NCBI GenBank assembly: GCA_023390555.1
Contig: JAEWCQ010000023.1
Location: forward strand, 23,298 to 87,297
Source of the DNA: Bacillota bacterium
Lineage (GTDB): Bacteria > Bacillota > Clostridia > Lachnospirales > Lachnospiraceae
DNA: 64,000 nucleotides
Reading direction: 5' to 3'
The notes under the pieces are model-generated. The model ran no database searches, was not told the origin of the DNA, and was given only the letters and a program-made list of their open reading frames with translations. Every line of letters begins with the position of its first letter. Position 1 is the first letter of the stretch. The translations under genes and the position numbers were made by a program. Below, piece after piece: positions 1 through 8,420 of the stretch.

Positions 1-102
1 AAACAATTTTACAATTGGATAAAATGTGAATACTCCAAAAACGATCAATCCTGGTAATAATAGCAGTCCGACCTGAATTTTACCCTTTCTAGTTAATCTC
101 AT
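1..102 (-). CDS. Sugar ABC transporter permease, MalF-like, N-terminal fragment
   Basis: Only the first 34 codons are present; the gene runs off the left edge. The start ATG is at 102, behind an AAGG ribosome site. The peptide opens with a basic stretch (MRLTRKGK) followed by one long hydrophobic helix, the usual N-terminus of MalF-type inner permease subunits of carbohydrate importers. It lies directly downstream of a MalE-like binding protein in the same direction, so a maltodextrin permease is the natural reading. Family assignment rests on this short N-terminus plus context. Confidence 0.7.
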   Translation of the reverse strand, partial: MRLTRKGKIQVGLLLLPGLIVFGVFTFYPIVKLF

Positions 103-120
103 ATATCAGCCTTTCTTTAT

Positions 121-152
121 ACACCGGGCAACTATTTTACGTTGCCCAGTGT
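121..152 (-). other. Intercistronic hairpin between malE-like and malF-like genes
   Basis: Inverted repeat: ACAC, one base, GGGCAAC, eight-base loop, GTTGCCC, one base, GTGT. No U-run follows it in the direction of transcription, so it is not a classical terminator. Hairpins at the malE-malF junction are known to stabilise the upstream mRNA and keep the binding protein in excess over the permease. That role is inferred here from position. Confidence 0.6.
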
Positions 153-194
153 GTATTTGACTTTACGTTCTTCGCATTATATAATGAGTATAAA

Positions 195-1508
195 TTATTC
201 AGCTAGCAAACTATCGTATGTTTCAGCTAATTCATCCATTGCTTCCTGTGCTGTTTTCTCATGATTCATAACAGCCGTAACAGCTACGGAAAGTTCGCTA
301 TCCATTTCGGACCAGCAGGCAACGGTTGGTCTTGATTTTGCAGTTGAAAGAGTGCTGATGAATGGTGCGAAATCCGCCTCCTTCACAGTGTCACTTTCCA
401 GCGCCGCTTTGTTTACTGGTATCTGTGAACACTTGGCCATTTCTTCCTGTGCATACTCGCTTGTCATGAACTTCATAAATTTCCATGACTCCTCTGTATG
501 TGCTCCACCTTGAAACATTGCGATATCTTCGCCACCTAATACAGATATGGATCCACCATCACCAGCAGGAATTTCGGCTGTTTCATATGCGAAATCAGGA
601 TATGCACCTTCCATTTCAGCTACCTTCCATGGTCCCTCTAATAACATGGCATATCTACCTGTACCAAATCCATCTGTCATTGGAATATCACCACTGTTCC
701 AGCCAGTAATTGCTCCTGCATCATAAAGTTCTTTCAGCGTTTCGATTGCTTTTACTGTTTCCGGACTATTGATATAACCAGATGCCTGAGTCTGTTCCTC
801 ATTTGTGATTGAACCACCCATGCTCCAAATAAATGGGCAAAGGTTCCAGCCTGCTAATGCTGGTTCATCATAACCCCAAATTTGCTGTCCATTGCTATTG
901 GTACCTGCCAGTGTTTTTGCTGCCTCTACAAATTCATCCATCGTTGTTGGAACTTCTATACCAGCTTCTTTGAATGCGTCAACATTATAAAATAATATTT
1001 TTGTACTTGTATTGAGCGCCAAACCATAAGTATGATCACCAATCACGGCTGTGCTCATTGCACTTTCCAATAAGCCGCTGGACACTTCTTCAAAATCAGA
1101 CATTTCTTCATCCAATGGTACTAAAATACCTGCTTCTTCGAATTCAGGTACCCACGCACTATCAAGTCGTGCAACGTCAGGTAATGTATCTGATTGTGCA
1201 CTAATTAATAATTTTTCGTGAAGATCTGCCCATTCATGTGATACTGCATTTACTTTGATACCAGGATTTTCTTCTTCAAATTTTGGAATCAAAACATTCA
1301 TCAATGTTTCATTTTCTGCAGATTCTGCACTGTAATGATGCCAAAAATTGATTGTTACTTCCTCCTTATTGGAGTTTGCTTCCGTTGCTGTTTCCTGACT
1401 CCCCGAGTCGGTTTCAGATTTTACTGGTGATTTTCCACATCCCGACATTGCCACCACGCATGTTACAGTTGTGAGTAAAATTGCCAGTATTTTTTTCCCC
1501 TTTCCCAT
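195..1508 (-). CDS. malE: Maltose/maltodextrin ABC transporter substrate-binding lipoprotein
   Basis: Extracellular solute-binding protein of family 1, 437 aa, a normal length. Residues 1-24 form a lipoprotein signal peptide with a lipobox ending in SGC, so the mature protein is tethered to the outer face of the membrane through Cys24. The rest has the periplasmic-binding-protein look: an N-terminal INFWHHY strand, a central ALNTSTKILFYNVDAF segment and a C-terminal FMKFMTS helix. It is the third gene of a leftward run LacI regulator, GH13 amylase, binding protein, permease. Substrate (maltodextrin) is inferred from that neighbourhood; the family alone does not fix it. Confidence 0.85.
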   Translation of the reverse strand: MGKGKKILAILLTTVTCVVAMSGCGKSPVKSETDSGSQETATEANSNKEEVTINFWHHYSAESAENETLMNVLIPKFEEENPGIKVNAVSHEWADLHEKLLISAQSDTLPDVARLDSAWVPEFEEAGILVPLDEEMSDFEEVSSGLLESAMSTAVIGDHTYGLALNTSTKILFYNVDAFKEAGIEVPTTMDEFVEAAKTLAGTNSNGQQIWGYDEPALAGWNLCPFIWSMGGSITNEEQTQASGYINSPETVKAIETLKELYDAGAITGWNSGDIPMTDGFGTGRYAMLLEGPWKVAEMEGAYPDFAYETAEIPAGDGGSISVLGGEDIAMFQGGAHTEESWKFMKFMTSEYAQEEMAKCSQIPVNKAALESDTVKEADFAPFISTLSTAKSRPTVACWSEMDSELSVAVTAVMNHEKTAQEAMDELAETYDSLLAE

Positions 1509-1523
1509 ACGAATAGTCCTCCT

Positions 1524-3308
1524 TTAGTTTTTTATGACTTTCACAGAATACGGCTCCATTTTTACCTTAATTACCCCACCATATTCTACTATGTCTTCAT
1601 TTAAGCATTGGTGTTCCTTTTCCTGCTTGCTGTACGAACAACTATTATTTCCAAAAATGTCCTTATATAGCAGCGATTCACCAATAACCGGGCAATCGAT
1701 ATCTCTTGTTTCATTCCCCCGATGGAAAATAATATAGATTGCCTCCTCTTCAAATATCCTGACAAACCCATACACTTCATTGATTTTATCAACTACAACC
1801 GTATGAAAGTCTCCATACCTTAATGCTTTGTACTGCTTTCTTAGCTGTATTAGTTCTTTATACCAGTTCAATACATTTTCATCTGTGTGGTCATCCCAAA
1901 TCATGCAGCGCCTGCAGTCCGGATCATTGTCCCCTGTCATTCCCGCTTCATCCCCATAATAAATCGCAGGAGCGCCCACAAATGTCATTTGAAAAGCGAC
2001 TGCCAACAGGAACTTTGATTTATTTTCGCCACAACAGAATAAGAATCGTTCTGTATCATGACTATCCAGTAAGTTGTATAAGCCTTGTGTTATCTCATCC
2101 CTGTACAAAGCGAGCATACGATTTATTCGATGGTCCAATTCCTCCACGGGAATGCTCTCATATGCGAAATAATCTCTCATCGTATCACAAAACATATAGT
2201 TCATGACGGTATCCATTTGATTTCCTAAGAGCATTTTTCCACCAAACCCCCAGGTTTCTCCAAGTAATAGACACTCCGGATACTTTTCCTTTAAAACTGC
2301 CCTTGCTTCCTGCCATACTGTCGCATCTACTTCATCCGCTACATCCAGTCTCCATCCATCAATGTTAAATTCTCTGATCCAGTAATCCATGATATCCAGA
2401 ATATATTTTCGCACCTCTGCATTCGCAGTATTCAGCTTCGGCATGTATTTGTATGCACCGACACACTCATAATCATGATGCGAAATGGAAATCGGATAAT
2501 TATTTACAAAAAACCAATCCTTATAAGATGAATTTGCACCTTCCTTCCTAACATCATAAAATGGTGCAAAATCAATACCGGTATGATTAAAAACTCCGTC
2601 CAGAACGATTCTGATCCCATTCTGGTGGCACTCCTCAACCAGTAAACGAAAATCCTCTTTTGTCCCAAAGATAGGATCAATGCTAAAATAGTCCGTTGTT
2701 GCATATTTATGGTTAAATTCACCCTTAAATATTGGATTCAGATAAATGCATTCAATTCCCAATTCATTCAGATACGGGATCTTCGATCTGATCCCTTCCA
2801 GATCACCTCCCATAAAATTAGTTCGGGTAGGCTCCGTTCCCCATGCTTCACAGTTTTCCGGATCATTCGTTTTATCACCATTGCAAAACCTTTCCGGGAA
2901 TATCTGATAATAAATCATTCCTTTTGACCACTCTGGAATTCTCAGAACATCGTTTTTATTGGCATATAAAAATTCGAAGAAATTACTCTCTGGTACTGCT
3001 TCCTTTAACCCTACTGATGTATAAAAATACTCTTTTCCTTTTGTGTCAGTCAGCCGAAAATAATATTTTTGATATCTGGCAACTTTCGGGAAGGAAATCG
3101 TCACCTGGTAATAGTCAAATAATTGATCTCTTTCTCTGCATCTCATCTCTACTTTTTCTTTTACGTCCGGAGTTGTCCGGTTCCAGAATATCAATTCACA
3201 TTCTATGATATCTTTTTTGGCTACTCTAATTTTTACAACAAGCTGATTTCTTGCGATTGGATAGATATAATTTTCAGTATTGATATGATATACCGCTTCT
3301 TTTATCAT
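1524..3308 (-). CDS. GH13 alpha-glycosidase (neopullulanase / maltogenic amylase type)
   Basis: 594 aa, typical of cyclomaltodextrinase/neopullulanase enzymes that cut alpha-1,4 and some alpha-1,6 bonds in short maltodextrins. Residues 1-120 form the N-terminal beta domain of this subfamily. The four GH13 regions are all present: DGVFNH (237-242), GWRLD with the nucleophile Asp322, GETWG with the acid/base Glu351, and DSHD with Asp418. There is no signal peptide, so it acts in the cytoplasm on imported oligosaccharides. Its ATG overlaps the stop of the LacI gene by 4 bp (ATGA), indicating translational coupling. Exact product specificity cannot be read from sequence. Confidence 0.93.
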   Translation of the reverse strand: MIKEAVYHINTENYIYPIARNQLVVKIRVAKKDIIECELIFWNRTTPDVKEKVEMRCRERDQLFDYYQVTISFPKVARYQKYYFRLTDTKGKEYFYTSVGLKEAVPESNFFEFLYANKNDVLRIPEWSKGMIYYQIFPERFCNGDKTNDPENCEAWGTEPTRTNFMGGDLEGIRSKIPYLNELGIECIYLNPIFKGEFNHKYATTDYFSIDPIFGTKEDFRLLVEECHQNGIRIVLDGVFNHTGIDFAPFYDVRKEGANSSYKDWFFVNNYPISISHHDYECVGAYKYMPKLNTANAEVRKYILDIMDYWIREFNIDGWRLDVADEVDATVWQEARAVLKEKYPECLLLGETWGFGGKMLLGNQMDTVMNYMFCDTMRDYFAYESIPVEELDHRINRMLALYRDEITQGLYNLLDSHDTERFLFCCGENKSKFLLAVAFQMTFVGAPAIYYGDEAGMTGDNDPDCRRCMIWDDHTDENVLNWYKELIQLRKQYKALRYGDFHTVVVDKINEVYGFVRIFEEEAIYIIFHRGNETRDIDCPVIGESLLYKDIFGNNSCSYSKQEKEHQCLNEDIVEYGGVIKVKMEPYSVKVIKN

Positions 3309-4333
3309 CTACACGCCTCCTTTCCATGTATCGTTGACTTTCGAGGAATGATTCTCGTTGATATACGTGTCGTTTCTTTTTGCTCATTTTCCTGCTTTAT
3401 CTCATCAAACAATGCAATTGCTGCCTGTTCTCCAAGTTTATAAGTATCGACATCCACAACCGTTAACGCAGGTTCCATATATTCTGCAAGTGGGAAATTA
3501 TCAAACGTCATCACTCCTACATCCTCTGGTACCTTTTTCCCTCCTTTCTTTAATTGATGAAGAACATGATAGGCGACAATATTATTGGTACAAATAATGC
3601 TGTCAACATGTTGCTCTCCATTTAATATTTTTTTCACCTGCGATATGATAGAATGATTGTCGCTCCCACATTCGACAATATTGCATGCATCCCATATCAT
3701 GTTGTTTTTTTCATAACCGTTTTTAAAACCCATGATTCTCTTTTTTTCAAACATTGTGCCTTTATTTTCGACAAATAGTACGGGATGCTGATATCCCTGC
3801 TGTAGCAAATGATCAACTGCAAGACTGCCACCCTGTTCGTTATCCATATCGACCCAGCAAATATTTTCCACATTGTCATTCGGCTCTCCCATCACTACAA
3901 AAGGAAAATGATTACTTGTCATCAGCTCAATCAACTCCTGTTTCATACTGGAGACCGGCAGTATAATTCCATCCACTTTATGTTCCAGTACCAGATTCTT
4001 AACCGTGTTGTTATTCTCTCCATTTGTATCATTGGTGATCAAAAGGTTATAACCTCTTTCCTGCGTAACCATTTCAATTGCAGAGACACTCTGTATGAAA
4101 AAGGCGTTTGAGAATGCATCCCTGTCGCCAGCATCTATTACCAATCCAATTGTAAATGAATTTCCATTTACCAGGCTTCTGGCCAGACTATTTGGATGGT
4201 AATCCATTTCTTTCATTGCAGCATGTATCTTTTTCTTTGTCTCTTCCGAAATACTAGCTGTTCCATTAATTACTCTTGATACGGTTGAAGGACTAACTCC
4301 TACTCGCTTTGCAATATCCTTTATTGTTGTCAT
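3305..4333 (-). CDS. LacI-family transcriptional repressor of the maltodextrin operon
   Basis: 342 aa. Residues 2-35 are a LacI helix-turn-helix and hinge (IKDIAKRVGVSPSTVSRVING); residues 60-335 are the periplasmic-binding-protein-like sugar sensor domain. It is the first gene of the operon and sits just downstream of two perfect palindromes built on TGCAAACGTTTGCA, the standard LacI/GalR operator type. Autoregulation of the whole operon, released by a maltodextrin-like ligand, is the likely logic. The ATG at 4333 has a clear AAGGAG site. It ends inside the start of the amylase gene. Confidence 0.92.
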   Translation of the reverse strand: MTTIKDIAKRVGVSPSTVSRVINGTASISEETKKKIHAAMKEMDYHPNSLARSLVNGNSFTIGLVIDAGDRDAFSNAFFIQSVSAIEMVTQERGYNLLITNDTNGENNNTVKNLVLEHKVDGIILPVSSMKQELIELMTSNHFPFVVMGEPNDNVENICWVDMDNEQGGSLAVDHLLQQGYQHPVLFVENKGTMFEKKRIMGFKNGYEKNNMIWDACNIVECGSDNHSIISQVKKILNGEQHVDSIICTNNIVAYHVLHQLKKGGKKVPEDVGVMTFDNFPLAEYMEPALTVVDVDTYKLGEQAAIALFDEIKQENEQKETTRISTRIIPRKSTIHGKEACR

Positions 4334-4344
4334 TTTATCTCCTT

Positions 4345-4362
4345 AATGCAAACGTTTGCATT
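4345..4362. promoter_or_regulatory. LacI operator O1
   Basis: Perfect palindrome AATGCAAACGTTTGCATT, 12 bp upstream of the LacI start codon. The 14-bp core is identical to O2. It lies in the 5' untranslated leader. Confidence 0.85.
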
Positions 4363-4379
4363 AATCCTTTAAATTTTAG

Positions 4380-4397
4380 AGTGCAAACGTTTGCACT
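4380..4397. promoter_or_regulatory. LacI operator O2
   Basis: Perfect palindrome AGTGCAAACGTTTGCACT, starting about 3 bp downstream of the expected transcription start, where bound repressor would block initiation. O1 and O2 centres are 35 bp apart. Confidence 0.87.
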
Positions 4398-4407
4398 CGT
4401 TACATTT

Positions 4408-4436
4408 AATATACCACCCTATCTATATTCTGTCAA
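4408..4436 (-). promoter_or_regulatory. Sigma-A promoter of the maltodextrin operon
   Basis: On the minus strand: perfect -35 TTGACA (4431-4436), 17-bp spacer, -10 TATATT (4408-4413). Transcription would start near 4400, immediately before operator O2. Confidence 0.85.
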
Positions 4437-4506
4437 CAATAACTTTTGAAACTCCGTACTATTCTTTCACATATATTTTGCCTAGAGTACTACTTCTATC
4501 ATTTCA

Positions 4507-4546
4507 CAAAAAAAACTCTGAAAGCTTTTAAAAGCATTCCAGAGTC
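4507..4546 (-). terminator. Rho-independent terminator downstream of vanY
   Basis: Minus strand stem of ACTCTG with an inner GCTTTT/AAAAGC pairing, followed directly by a run of eight U. It ends the leftward vanY transcript before the maltodextrin promoter. Confidence 0.85.
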
Positions 4547-4608
4547 TTGCACTTAGCGAGGGCTAGAAGGCTATACCCGAACATTTTTTTCTCATAGCAA
4601 CTCCTCTT

Positions 4609-5421
4609 TCAGTGTATCTTATTGAGATATTCTTCAAGACAAATGTCTTGATCGTGTATTTCAGTAGCCGCTTCAATTCCAACATAACGATAGTGCCAAG
4701 GCTCATTCATTACCCCTGTTATCTCTGTTTTATCGGCCGGATAACGACAAATAAATCCGAATTTATAGCTATTTTGGTCGAGCCATTTGTATACTTCTTC
4801 TCCAGCGGAGTGAATCCCGTCTGCGTTGATGTCAACTCCAAGACCTAATTGATGTTCACTTGTTCCTGGAATCGCTACCCATGCTTCCGCTTTGTCCGTT
4901 GCTTCTTTGTGCGCATAACCCTCGGCTTCGTAATCAGCAATTTTTTCGTCCATAAAACTTTGCTGTTTTTCTGTCGATCTATATCCAGACGCTACAATAG
5001 GATAAACGCCATCACTTCTTGCGGTATCAAACATTTTTTGTAGTGCTGGATATATCCGTTTATCTATAGATTCTCCATTTTTTAATTCTGTTAGATCTAC
5101 TTTGTAATCATCTGGAATATAGTTCCATTTATTTACCAAAATCAAACACCATACAGTTTCATCAGAATCGACTTCCAAATCATCTGTTGAATTGATAGGA
5201 AAACCTGAATCGTTTTTACCAATAACAGAATCTTGGGTTTCAGGCTGTTTTTCTACGCCAAACGGTAAATTGTTTGAGGACAGGTTGAAAGCCAAGATTG
5301 TTATGACAAGGCAGCAGCACACAATTACAAATAAACGTATCCGTATAAATCGAGTCTTATGTTTTGTCTTTTTGTACAGCTTATACCTGTCAACATCCTC
5401 CTTGTTTGAATACTCTTTCAC
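4609..5421 (-). CDS. vanY: VanY-type D-alanyl-D-alanine carboxypeptidase
   Basis: 270 aa. A membrane anchor (about 28-46) is followed by a spacer and a LAS/VanY metallopeptidase domain. Zn ligands are visible in the SEHQLGLGVDIN segment (His and Asp) and in EPWHYRYVG (His). The enzyme trims the terminal D-Ala of peptidoglycan pentapeptides outside the membrane. It lies downstream of a VanR/VanS pair, but no vanH, van ligase, vanX or vanT is present here, so glycopeptide resistance should not be assumed from this window. A terminator-like hairpin separates it from vanS, so separate control is likely. Confidence 0.88.
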   Translation of the reverse strand: MKEYSNKEDVDRYKLYKKTKHKTRFIRIRLFVIVCCCLVITILAFNLSSNNLPFGVEKQPETQDSVIGKNDSGFPINSTDDLEVDSDETVWCLILVNKWNYIPDDYKVDLTELKNGESIDKRIYPALQKMFDTARSDGVYPIVASGYRSTEKQQSFMDEKIADYEAEGYAHKEATDKAEAWVAIPGTSEHQLGLGVDINADGIHSAGEEVYKWLDQNSYKFGFICRYPADKTEITGVMNEPWHYRYVGIEAATEIHDQDICLEEYLNKIH

Positions 5422-5458
5422 AGTAATCCTCCTTTCGCTTTTGGATAAATGCAGATAT

Positions 5459-5500
5459 AAAAAGCTCCCGTTCAGTAATTATTTTACCGAACAGGAGCTG
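5459..5500 (-). terminator. Hairpin with U-run between vanS and vanY
   Basis: Minus-strand stem AGCTCC..TTCGGTAA / TTACTGAA..GGAGCT followed by UUUUUA. It could end the vanRS message or act as an attenuator for vanY. Confidence 0.7.
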
Positions 5501-5527
5501 TATTAATTTTAATTTTTCGTTGTTTAA

Positions 5528-5546
5528 TTCCTAAGAAAATCCTAAG
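5528..5546. promoter_or_regulatory. Putative VanR box upstream of vanY
   Basis: Direct repeat of CTTAGGA half-sites 11 bp apart (minus-strand reading), overlapping the end of vanS. The spacing of about one helical turn is typical of OmpR-class response regulators. A matching pair occurs upstream of vanR at 7471-7487. Confidence 0.5.
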
Positions 5547-6688
5547 TTTGGATTGATATTTTCGTAAGCCGATTGCGGCAAGGTAACAGTAAATACGACC
5601 GTATTGTTTTGACTTTTCGCATGAATGTTTCCACCGTGTAAGGTCACAATTTCTTTTGCTATTGCTAAACCCAAGCCAGATCCTCCTGTGTTCGAAGCTC
5701 TGGCTTCATCTATTCGATAAAACTTCTCAAAAACTGAAGCTAACTTTTCTTGCGGTATAGTCTCTCCTTGATTATGAAAAGAAATTACTACATTACCATT
5801 TTGTTCCTCCGCAGAAATCAAAATTTCAGTATTTGGATAGCTATATGCAGCCGCATTTTTTAATATATTATTAAATACTCTTGCCAATGTTCCAGAATCA
5901 CCATAGACGGTAAGATTTTCATCAGCTTCAAGTATGGTAGTATTTCCATGTGCCGAGAGAATAGGTGTAAGCTCATCTGTTAACTGTACGAGCATATAAT
6001 AGAGGTCTATCTCTTTTTTTTCTATTTTGATTTGTTGCAGATTATAACGTGTAATTTCAAAAAATTCATTTATCATCTTTTCTAAACGATATGCTTTATC
6101 GAGTGTTATATGAACATATTTAGCTTTCTGTTCTGTTGGCATATCAGGAGCTTCTTCTAATAAACTTAAATATCCAATTACAGATGTGAGTGGAGTTTTT
6201 ATGTCATGAGCAAGGTACATAATCAAATCATTTTTTCGCTGCTCTGCTAATTGTACTTCTAATGCACGCTTTGTTAGAGTCTGTTTTACTGCATTCAATT
6301 TTTTCTCTATGGCTGACATTTCAGTCGGTAAATCGATTGTAGCAGTGTCATCTAATAATGCATCAATACCTTGATTGATTGCATTAAAATATCGGGTGAA
6401 CCAGTTAAGGAAAAGTATCAAAAACACAAAAAATACTCCTGCAATTGCGATAAACCAAATCATGTTTGTATAATTACGAAATATGTGCTGATATAAATTC
6501 AGAGCACTATCATAGTCCATTCGGAAATATTTTTGAAATATCGAAACAATCCAATCTCCTCCTTTCCCATTCCAGGTTGACTTGTATAGGATAGAGATAA
6601 TAATGAAAGCAATTACTACCATGCTTAACAGCTGAAGAAACATTTTTGATTTCAGCTGAGAATAGTCAGCTTTATTTTTATCCTTCAA
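5531..6688 (-). CDS. vanS: VanS-like sensor histidine kinase
   Basis: 385 aa. Two membrane helices (about 18-40 and 75-98) bracket a short extracytoplasmic loop; then come a linker/HAMP-like region, a HisKA box (MYLAHDIKTPLTS, phosphoryl His) and a HATPase domain with the N box (NNILKNAAAY) and G boxes (GSGLGLAI). The small sensor loop is typical of VanS and other cell-wall-stress kinases. Its start is a TTG at 6688 inside the end of vanR (11-bp overlap), which implies translational coupling. The partner is the adjacent VanR; the likely output is vanY and vanRS themselves. Confidence 0.88.
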   Translation of the reverse strand: MKDKNKADYSQLKSKMFLQLLSMVVIAFIIISILYKSTWNGKGGDWIVSIFQKYFRMDYDSALNLYQHIFRNYTNMIWFIAIAGVFFVFLILFLNWFTRYFNAINQGIDALLDDTATIDLPTEMSAIEKKLNAVKQTLTKRALEVQLAEQRKNDLIMYLAHDIKTPLTSVIGYLSLLEEAPDMPTEQKAKYVHITLDKAYRLEKMINEFFEITRYNLQQIKIEKKEIDLYYMLVQLTDELTPILSAHGNTTILEADENLTVYGDSGTLARVFNNILKNAAAYSYPNTEILISAEEQNGNVVISFHNQGETIPQEKLASVFEKFYRIDEARASNTGGSGLGLAIAKEIVTLHGGNIHAKSQNNTVVFTVTLPQSAYENINPNLGFS

Positions 6689-7379
6689 TTTTATATCCCA
6701 CCCCCCATATCGTTTTAATATATTTCGGACTTTCTAACGTATCGTTCATTTTCTCTCTTAAATGGCGAATATGAACAGTAATTGTATTATTGCTCTTCGC
6801 GTAATACTCGTCCTGCCATATTTTATGAAATAATTCCTCTGCACTAACAACGTTACCTTTATTTTCTAAAAGAATACGAAGTATCGAAAATTCGGTAGGA
6901 GTAAGGGCAAGCGGCCTTTCGTCCAAGAGACACTCGTGAGTTTTAATATCCATCAGTAAACCGGAATGGACGATTACGGTATCTTCATTATCTGCAGAAT
7001 GTGACGGATTATATTTTTTATATCTTCGTAGTTGTGCCTTTACCCTCGCTACCATTTCAAGAGGACGAAAAGGCTTTGTAATGTAATCATCTGCTCCTAA
7101 CGTCAAGCCTGTAATTTTATCAATTTCTTCGTCTTTTGCTGTTAGCATAATGATAGGGTACGTATATTGTTCTCGAATTTTCTGACATAGTTTAAATCCG
7201 TTCATATCTGGTAGCATAACGTCCAATATTGCAAGGTCAAGTTCAGTCTTATTAATACAGGAAAGAGTATCCTTTGCTAAATAAAATTTATAAACAGTAT
7301 ATCCTTCATTTTTTAAATATAACTCAACTAAATCCGCAATTTCGTGTTCGTCGTCCACAATAAGTATTTTTTCAGACAT
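6678..7379 (-). CDS. vanR: VanR-like response regulator (OmpR family)
   Basis: 233 aa. The N-terminal receiver domain has the acidic pair in IVDDEHE, the phospho-acceptor Asp in LAILDVMLPD and the conserved Lys in YITKPFRP. The C-terminal winged helix (about 135-230) ends in IKTIWGVGYKI. From memory the N-terminus closely resembles enterococcal VanR. First gene of the vanRS unit; the ATG at 7379 has an AAAGGAG site. Likely autoregulated through the box at 7471-7487. Confidence 0.9.
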   Translation of the reverse strand: MSEKILIVDDEHEIADLVELYLKNEGYTVYKFYLAKDTLSCINKTELDLAILDVMLPDMNGFKLCQKIREQYTYPIIMLTAKDEEIDKITGLTLGADDYITKPFRPLEMVARVKAQLRRYKKYNPSHSADNEDTVIVHSGLLMDIKTHECLLDERPLALTPTEFSILRILLENKGNVVSAEELFHKIWQDEYYAKSNNTITVHIRHLREKMNDTLESPKYIKTIWGVGYKIEG

Positions 7380-7470
7380 AACTATAATGCTCCTTTCCTG
7401 TACATTGTAACTAACATCTTATTTTAGCAAAAATCCGTAAGCCATTTCTAATTTTTTAAATGAGATATTA

Positions 7471-7487
7471 TTAAGATTTTCCTAAGA
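7471..7487. promoter_or_regulatory. Putative VanR box upstream of vanR
   Basis: Minus-strand TCTTAGGAAAA followed by TCTTAA: two half-sites 11 bp apart, about 95 bp upstream of the vanR start. It resembles the site upstream of vanY. Confidence 0.5.
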
Positions 7488-7730
7488 CAATATCTTTTTG
7501 CAATTATCTTTGGGTTTTTGCCCATCCTTTCCGTATTGGTTGAATCTCTTTAAAAGGGGTAATGCCGCTGATCCTGATTTAAGCAGCGCCTTATGGACGT
7601 GTTTGTTCACTCCGTATACGTGTACAACAAAAAAGTGATTATTGTCTGCAATTACACTGACAACAATCACTCTGTTGAATTTAATCCTAATATCTTTCGG
7701 TGTTCGGATGAGCACCAATTCGTGAGACAT
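7482..7730 (-). pseudogene. Possible gene remnant next to the attachment site
   Basis: An 82-codon open frame whose ATG falls inside the duplicated tRNA-Lys 3' end at 7723-7770 and which has no ribosome site. I do not recognise the product. An imperfect inverted repeat (AGTGATT-A-TTGTC and its complement, 7634-7671) lies inside it. It may be the tail of a host gene cut by past insertions, or not a gene at all. This is otherwise the only content of the 340 bp between vanR and the element. Confidence 0.2.
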
Positions 7731-7770
7731 CGGGGATTCGAACCCCGGATAACTTGATTAAAAGTCAAGT
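7723..7770 (-). other. Attachment site, left copy (48-bp tRNA-Lys 3' end)
   Basis: 48 bp matching the intact tRNA-Lys at 47100-47147 with one mismatch (position 7750). It covers the anticodon loop to the discriminator base but lacks the 5' half, so it is not a functional tRNA gene. It marks the left boundary of the conjugative element. Confidence 0.9.
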
Positions 7771-7819
7771 TACAAAATGCCACTTTTGCCCCATTTTATC
7801 AGTATCTTAAGGCTTTCAA

Positions 7820-7838
7820 TGAGACACTTTTGAGACAT
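7820..7838 (+). repeat. Probable integrase arm-type site, left end
   Basis: The 19-bp string TGAGACACTTTTGAGACAT is repeated exactly at 36723-36741 near the other end. It contains two TGAGACA direct repeats 11 bp apart. Direct repeats close to both ends are typical arm-binding sites for Tn916/lambda-type integrases. Confidence 0.6.
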
Positions 7839-7848
7839 GTTATTTTCA

Positions 7849-8277
7849 TTACCTCATATCGCTTTCAATAGATTTACTATCAACACTAACATTCTTCTCA
7901 TTATAAACAGGCGACTCATTCTCTTCATAATAACTTACAATTGACGATCTATCATCCGGCGAAGAAGATACACTTTCATCATTTTTTCCAATCTTATACC
8001 CATCCGCACAGGTATACGTCTTATCGTTATATTCATAACTCTTTTGTATTAAAACATAATAGTTATTATTATCTTCCCATACGGTAAAATCACTATTATC
8101 ACGCGTTGCCCAATACTTCCCATCCTCAACATTACCACTGTCATTATAATACTTCTCACAAACTTCATGATTATATGAAATCACCTTGTCAATGACAGCA
8201 CCATAGTCTGTCTTTTTACAAGCACTTAACAAAATCGCAAATAACATAATTCCAACAAATACTTTCACTCTTTTCAT
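7849..8277 (-). CDS. Small lipoprotein at the end of the transfer module
   Basis: 142 aa from the ATG at 8277, which has a strong GAGGGGGAAAG site; upstream in-frame starts lack one. The signal peptide ends in a LLSAC lipobox. The mature part is hydrophilic, rich in Tyr, Asp and Asn, with no domain I recognise. It lies beyond the terminator that closes the transfer operon, as the leftmost gene of the element, so it must have its own promoter. A surface role such as entry exclusion is possible but not shown. Confidence 0.75.
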   Translation of the reverse strand: MKRVKVFVGIMLFAILLSACKKTDYGAVIDKVISYNHEVCEKYYNDSGNVEDGKYWATRDNSDFTVWEDNNNYYVLIQKSYEYNDKTYTCADGYKIGKNDESVSSSPDDRSSIVSYYEENESPVYNEKNVSVDSKSIESDMR

Positions 8278-8381
8278 AAAACTTTCCCCCTCATTCAATA
8301 ACTTTTTATAATTATAACACATTTAATTTCTTCCATCAAATTTTCAACAATTATTTAGATACGTATTTATGGATAACTCAT

Positions 8382-8415
8382 AAAAAAAAGACTCCAGGCA
8401 AATTGCCTAGAGCCC
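8382..8415 (-). terminator. Terminator at the end of the transfer operon
   Basis: Minus strand stem GGCTCTAGGCAA / TTGCCTGGAGTC followed by eight U, six bases after the tcpC stop codon. Confidence 0.9.
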
Positions 8416-8420
8416 TTTCT

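Noticed and set aside
4609..7379. Vancomycin resistance cluster
   Set aside because: Only regulator, sensor and carboxypeptidase are present; ligase, VanX/VanXY and dehydrogenase or racemase genes are absent from the window.
7723..7770. Extra tRNA-Lys gene
   Set aside because: Only the 3' half is present; no D-arm or 5' acceptor strand. It is an attachment site.
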